The notes beneath the pieces are model-generated. The model was not told the DNA's origin. It made no database searches and saw only the letters and a list, made by a program, of their open reading frames with translations. From Ammoniphilus sp. CFH 90114 (GTDB taxonomy: Bacteria > Bacillota > Bacilli > Aneurinibacillales > RAOX-1), in NCBI RefSeq assembly GCF_004123195.1, contig NZ_SDLI01000004.1, positions 310,001 through 374,000 of the forward strand: 64,000 nucleotides of DNA, given 5' to 3'. The translations under genes and the position numbers were made by a program. How positions within the stretch are numbered: the first letter of the stretch is position 1; each line of letters opens with the position of its first letter. This document shows, one piece after another, positions 60,403 through 64,000 of this stretch.

Positions 60403-60537
60403 TTATTCTGTTGCGGCTACGGAACCCTTAAGCTTTGTGGAACGCTTCATCTTCCCAGATTCCTTCTGCAGATCCTGTAATTTCTTTAGATATTCAGGTG
60501 AACTTAATTCTCTATTTTTTAGTCTCAGCTTTGCCAT
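60403..60537 (-). CDS. small basic protein, 44 aa
   Basis: ATG at 60537 with AAGGAG ten bases ahead. The peptide is basic and helical (RLKNRELSSPEYLKKLQDLQ; then KMKRSTKLKG). It fills an otherwise empty gap and has its own terminator, so it is likely real. Possibly a nucleic-acid or ribosome-associated small protein; unknown. Confidence 0.6.
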   Translation of the reverse strand: MAKLRLKNRELSSPEYLKKLQDLQKESGKMKRSTKLKGSVAATE

Positions 60538-60712
60538 AATCCATTCGCTCCTTCAAAGCTAAACTTTTTTATATGTTATCACTATGCTCATAGTAATATT
60601 ATACCGATTCTTTGATTAAATTCAATATTAGATTAGAATTATTTTTAATTAAGGCAGAAGTACACATCAATAAGGGGTTAAAGGGGATGATTCCTCCATA
60701 AGAGATATAAGG

Positions 60713-60718
60713 TATAAT
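60713..60718 (+). promoter_or_regulatory. -10 element of the rhomboid gene
   Basis: TATAAT about 45 bases upstream of the start; a small hairpin TAACGG/CCGTTA lies at 60730-60746, just ahead of the ribosome site. Confidence 0.55.
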
Positions 60719-60761
60719 AAAAGGATGAGTAACGGTCACTCCGTTAGAAAGGAGCCTAAAC

Positions 60762-61352
60762 ATGTCTTGGTTTTACCGCAACGAAAACTGGAGAACGTAC
60801 TTAAAGAGATACCCATTGACTTCCCTTTTCATTTCTTTAAACATTATCGTATTTTTATTGATGACTATAGCAGGCGGATCAACCAATCCAAACACTTTAG
60901 TCCAATTTGGCGCTTATTATAAGCCCTTTGTTTTACAAGGAGATTTATATCGATTATTTGCCCCAATTTTTATTCATATTGGTTGGGAGCATCTGCTTTT
61001 CAATTGTTTCGCCATTCTGATCTTTGCCCCCGGGCTAGAAGTGATGCTCGGCAAATTCCGTTATCTTATCTTATATTTAGGTTCCGGACTAGTAGGCTTT
61101 ATTATGACTCTTTTCTTCTCTTCAGCTGTGCTTGCAGCCGGTGCCTCAGGGGCCATATTCGGAGTCTACGGCATGTTTGCTTATTTATCAATGTATCGAC
61201 GCGACTTAATGGATTACTACTCCAGACAGACCATCCTTCCTATCCTTGTCATCGGGGTTGTATTAACCTTCCTGCCCGGAATTAGTATTACAGGCCATCT
61301 AGGAGGTTTAGCAACGGGATATCTACTTGGGTTTATACTTATGAGACGTTAA
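60762..61352 (+). CDS. rhomboid-family intramembrane serine protease
   Basis: 196 residues, six membrane helices. Catalytic dyad S129 in GASGAIFG and H179 in TGHLGG, with the supporting H77/N81 (HIGWEHLLFN). It cuts membrane helices of substrate proteins. Substrate unknown. AAAGGAG precedes the ATG; strong terminator follows. Confidence 0.95.
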   Translation: MSWFYRNENWRTYLKRYPLTSLFISLNIIVFLLMTIAGGSTNPNTLVQFGAYYKPFVLQGDLYRLFAPIFIHIGWEHLLFNCFAILIFAPGLEVMLGKFRYLILYLGSGLVGFIMTLFFSSAVLAAGASGAIFGVYGMFAYLSMYRRDLMDYYSRQTILPILVIGVVLTFLPGISITGHLGGLATGYLLGFILMRR

Positions 61353-61380
61353 AAAAAAGACCCTTATATAAGGGTCTTTT
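61352..61380. terminator. bidirectional terminator after the rhomboid gene
   Basis: AAAGACCCTT / AAGGGTCTTT perfect ten-base stem with ATAT loop and T/A runs on both sides. Confidence 0.9.
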
Positions 61381-61663
61381 ACGCTGTTTCTTCTGCTTCT
61401 TCGTCCTCTTCCGTAGGAATAAGAATTTCGAATACTTCTCCATGCTGAAGAATGATCACGCCTTGCTTCTTAATGCGCATAACAGCCACTTCAGGCTTTT
61501 GTCGCATCTTCTCAATGTAATCATCCGGAATCTCACCTGCATCCCCAACGGTGATTCCGTCAATTTCAGTTTCTTCATTGTCATCTAAGTTTAATTCCAG
61601 AATTCTTTCATAGATATCAGAAAACACTTCAAAGTCCTTCGTATACACACTAATACATTTCAT
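61379..61663 (-). CDS. conserved hypothetical protein, 94 aa
   Basis: Small acidic protein found in Bacillales: MKCISVYTKDFEVFSDIYERIL, EIDGITVGDAGEIPDDYIEKM, and VIILQHGEVFEILIP. Function unknown. GGAGG precedes the ATG. It shares a bidirectional terminator with the rhomboid gene. Confidence 0.78.
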   Translation of the reverse strand: MKCISVYTKDFEVFSDIYERILELNLDDNEETEIDGITVGDAGEIPDDYIEKMRQKPEVAVMRIKKQGVIILQHGEVFEILIPTEEDEEAEETA

Positions 61664-61736
61664 ATCCAGACCTCCTATAAATCATGTTGCCTATTGTACC
61701 ATATTTTACTTAATGAATAATAGATGGATCTCAATA

Positions 61737-61800
61737 AAAATAGGCAGAAAAATTTCCGTTATCCATCAACGGTAGCTAAAATGAAGGAAATTCCCTTAAT
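61737..61800. repeat. two-unit palindromic intergenic repeat
   Basis: AAATAGGCAGAAAAATTTCCG and on, and GAAGGAAATTCCCTTAAT, two units of the family at 762 and 15909 but with a shorter spacing of 37. It overlaps the last codons of the SleB-like gene at 61796. Confidence 0.5.
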
Positions 61801-62434
61801 GGGCAAAGTTGTGCCTTCCTATCTCGGCTACAACCACTCGCGTACGAATCCATTGGCTTCTTGCCGTATGTGGGTTGTAAAAAAACAGGGCTCCTGAAGT
61901 GGGATCTAATCCACGTAATGCTTCCTGAGCTGCTCGATAGGAGTCTTTTGAAGGTTTTACTTTATGGATTCTGCCGTCTGCAACTGGAGAGAATTGATAC
62001 ACATGCTTTACTTTATGAAAGATAACTCCTGTTATGGTCCCAGGATAATCTTTGTGCAAAACACGATTTAATACTACACTTCCTACGGCTACCTTACCTT
62101 CGAAGGATTCTCCTCCTGCTTCTGCTTCAATAATTCGTACAAACCAATCATAATCTTTTTTTGTAAATTTGATTGCTCTTTTAGAATTCACGTTATTGTC
62201 TCTAGGTATTATCAGCTTGTCTCCATCACGTATGAAATCGCTTGATAGCCGGTTAGCCTTCTTTAACTGGTCTACATTTACCCCTGTAATTTTCGATATG
62301 CGCCAGAGGGTATCCCCTTTTTCAACCTTATAAACTATCGATTCTACCGCGTTTGCTTGTCCAATAAATAGACACGAAATAACAGCAAACACAGACGTAA
62401 ATAAAGGAATTGATAACAACCACTTTTTTAACAT
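61796..62434 (-). CDS. secreted LysM + SleB-type cell-wall hydrolase
   Basis: 212 residues: signal peptide (SIPLFTSVFAVISCLFIGQANA), one LysM (YKVEKGDTLWRISKITGVNVDQLKKAN, about 35-78), then SleB/CwlJ catalytic domain (FVRIIEAEAGGESFEGKVAVGSVVLNRV with the catalytic glutamate; YNPHTARSQWIRTR). It digests peptidoglycan. AGGAGGAA precedes the ATG. Paralogue of the gene at 52290 with a different binding module. Confidence 0.93.
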   Translation of the reverse strand: MLKKWLLSIPLFTSVFAVISCLFIGQANAVESIVYKVEKGDTLWRISKITGVNVDQLKKANRLSSDFIRDGDKLIIPRDNNVNSKRAIKFTKKDYDWFVRIIEAEAGGESFEGKVAVGSVVLNRVLHKDYPGTITGVIFHKVKHVYQFSPVADGRIHKVKPSKDSYRAAQEALRGLDPTSGALFFYNPHTARSQWIRTRVVVAEIGRHNFAH

Positions 62435-62525
62435 AGATTCCTCCTCAAGATCCTTTCCATATCTTCCCTACCTAACATTTCCAGTTCTAAAAAGGAATAT
62501 ACATGTGGAAGAGGAGGACGAGTCT

Positions 62526-63698
62526 ATGCTTACGCGCAATTCATTCTTTACACCACTTCAATCGTTATTTTCTGTTCAGCTCATTTTCTGCATCATTTTC
62601 TCATTTGCCAACCTTTTTATGAACATTTTTCTCTGGGATCGTGGTCAATCATTTTGGGCTATTGGGGTCTTTAATCTGTTTTCTGTGGCATCCATCTTCA
62701 TTGCCTCTTTAGCAGGCGCTTACCTGCTGCATCTACTCGGCACGAGATCGACTTTTATGATTTCCTCTATCCTGGCTCTAGGGCTTTTTCTATATTTATT
62801 TCATGCAGGGCAAGCATCTCAAACCTTATTGCCTGTGTTAGGTCTATTATATGGTGGATATGTAGGTCTCTTTTATATCGGTTTTAACCTACATATCTTA
62901 CAGCTGTCGGACCCACAAAACCGTTCGTACTTAATTGGCATGGAGTCGACTATCGCTACGGTTGCGCAATTGATCACGCCTCTTTGTGCTGGCTTATTCA
63001 TTACCAGTCAGGGATACAGCCACACTTTTTTTATCATTATTGCTTTGCTCATCCTTCAGTTTCTTTTCAGCGCATTCATACCTAGCATGAAGATGACTGA
63101 AAAGTATCAAAAGCGTTATTTTTTTCTAGCTGAAAATGAAGAAATGGCAAAGATGGGTTTTACCTCAGCGGCTTACGGCTTTTATTTTTCCTTTGTTCAG
63201 ATGTCCTATGGATTGTTCTTTTTCTTTTTCCTACAGAACGAATCTCAGCTAGGTTCTTGGAACTTTGTATTCGGAGCCATTAGCGCTGTGATGTATTGGT
63301 TAATAGGTAAGTCACTTAAACAGTCCAATCGAGAAATCATTCTTGGCATGGGCATGATTAGCTCCATCATGGTAACCTTAACGCTGTTTTTATCGGCTGC
63401 TCCCTGGTTTATTCTCTTTAACCTCATCGTGTCTATTGCTTTACCTATGATGTGGATCCCTGCAAAATCCCTGCACTATGCCCAAATCGCCAGAACTAAT
63501 ACTACTCATAAGGAAGATGGTTTCAGCAGGATGCTGCAAAGGCTGGTTTTTCGAGAGTTTGCTATTAGCTTAGGACGTATCAGCTTCTTCTTTATCATGA
63601 TCATTGGGTTTGATTTTGGTTTAGGGCCAGCCTATTACATCATGATTGCATTAGCCTGTTTTATGCCCGTAGGGATCTGGCTGTTAAGCAGGACGTAA
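62526..63698 (+). CDS. MFS transporter
   Basis: 390 residues from the ATG at 62526, chosen because AGAGGAGG lies eight bases ahead. About twelve hydrophobic helices; GLLYGGYVGLFYIGFN and SYLIGMESTIATVAQLITPL fit the MFS fold. The substrate is unknown. Single gene on this strand; the next gene starts 71 bases on. Confidence 0.85.
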   Translation: MLTRNSFFTPLQSLFSVQLIFCIIFSFANLFMNIFLWDRGQSFWAIGVFNLFSVASIFIASLAGAYLLHLLGTRSTFMISSILALGLFLYLFHAGQASQTLLPVLGLLYGGYVGLFYIGFNLHILQLSDPQNRSYLIGMESTIATVAQLITPLCAGLFITSQGYSHTFFIIIALLILQFLFSAFIPSMKMTEKYQKRYFFLAENEEMAKMGFTSAAYGFYFSFVQMSYGLFFFFFLQNESQLGSWNFVFGAISAVMYWLIGKSLKQSNREIILGMGMISSIMVTLTLFLSAAPWFILFNLIVSIALPMMWIPAKSLHYAQIARTNTTHKEDGFSRMLQRLVFREFAISLGRISFFFIMIIGFDFGLGPAYYIMIALACFMPVGIWLLSRT

Positions 63699-63769
63699 GG
63701 AATATTAACTCCTTATCGAATCATGAATTGGACGGCTTTACCATATAAATAGGTAAGGAGGGATGATCT

Positions 63770-64000
63770 ATGATTCAGAGAAAGCCTGTTTCTTTCGTCC
63801 TAATTCTACTATCCTTATGTATGATTCCGCTTGGGTTTCTTTACTCCTATTACCTGTTTATTGCCGCGGTATTATTTATTCTTTTTCGATTGAAAGTTCC
63901 CATAAACTCCTCTAAGTGCCCTAGATGTAAAGAAGAAAATACGATGGAACCTTGGGTTACCCGCTATCGTTGTACCAGATGTAAAACCGCTCTCTATAAA
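63770..64000 (+). CDS. small membrane zinc-ribbon protein (cut by window end)
   Basis: Open to the window edge. AAGGAGGG lies ahead of the ATG. Two hydrophobic segments (FVLILLSLCMIPLGFLY; YYLFIAAVLFILF) are followed by a zinc ribbon (CPRCKEEN ... RCTRCK). The 3' end is missing. Confidence 0.7.
   Translation, partial: MIQRKPVSFVLILLSLCMIPLGFLYSYYLFIAAVLFILFRLKVPINSSKCPRCKEENTMEPWVTRYRCTRCKTALYK

Overview
The window looks like a chromosomal segment of a low- to mid-GC, endospore-forming Bacillales bacterium, perhaps near Paenibacillaceae. The support is Bacillus-type family content (SpoIIP, two SleB-type hydrolases, YkyB, YhaN/YhaO, YitT, GSP13/YugI, PrpE), strong GGAGG ribosome binding sites, frequent GTG/TTG starts and hairpin-plus-U-run terminators. 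I saw no rRNA, tRNA, CRISPR array, transposase or integrase. The species is an inference.

0-13 kb is mostly housekeeping. It holds the start of a HAD phosphatase, a SelW/Rdx-family gene with an in-frame UGA at the redox position (candidate selenoprotein), a LysR regulator divergent from leuCD, a GNAT acetyltransferase, an aromatic-acid-exporter-like protein, an M16 peptidase, a MetP/MetS-type sodium symporter with its 32-residue small subunit, a glucosaminidase behind a ribosome-site-masking hairpin, an orphan conjugation-like protein and a YitT protein. 13.0-14.6 kb is a two-gene cassette: a nucleotidyltransferase-like protein with an apparently ruined active site, and a coiled-coil partner.

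14.6-28 kb is the most striking part, nearly all on the minus strand and devoted to DNA ends: an HRDC protein, the YhaO/YhaN pair (Mre11/Rad50-like), and a tight operon of NurA nuclease, HerA ATPase, an Mre11-like phosphoesterase and a Rad50-like ATPase split over two genes with a small coiled-coil gene between the halves. This matches the archaeal end-resection set (HerA-NurA-Mre11-Rad50) with an unusual split Rad50. A membrane-anchored PD-(D/E)XK-like protein lies just upstream.

28-47 kb holds DedA-like, DUF309, MgtC, CoA-transferase, P1 peptidase, phosphodiesterase, parE-parC, a zinc-ribbon protein, a GSP13-like S1 protein, psd, a RuvC-fold-like protein, a lipoprotein, a duplicated P-loop ATPase and ACT-containing malic enzyme. 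47-64 kb holds cell-wall and spore functions (D,D-carboxypeptidase, SpoIIP paralogue, two SleB-type hydrolases, TagO/WecA-like transferase, putative glycoside hydrolase lipoprotein, secreted cyclophilin), pyrB, truncated haemoglobin, a thioesterase, Hsp20, rhomboid, PrpE and an MFS transporter. The window ends inside a small membrane zinc-ribbon gene.

In the gaps lies an unexplained repeat family: two loci (762-948 and 15909-16097) each carry four imperfect palindromes with identical 51-60-51 spacing, and single or double units occur elsewhere.
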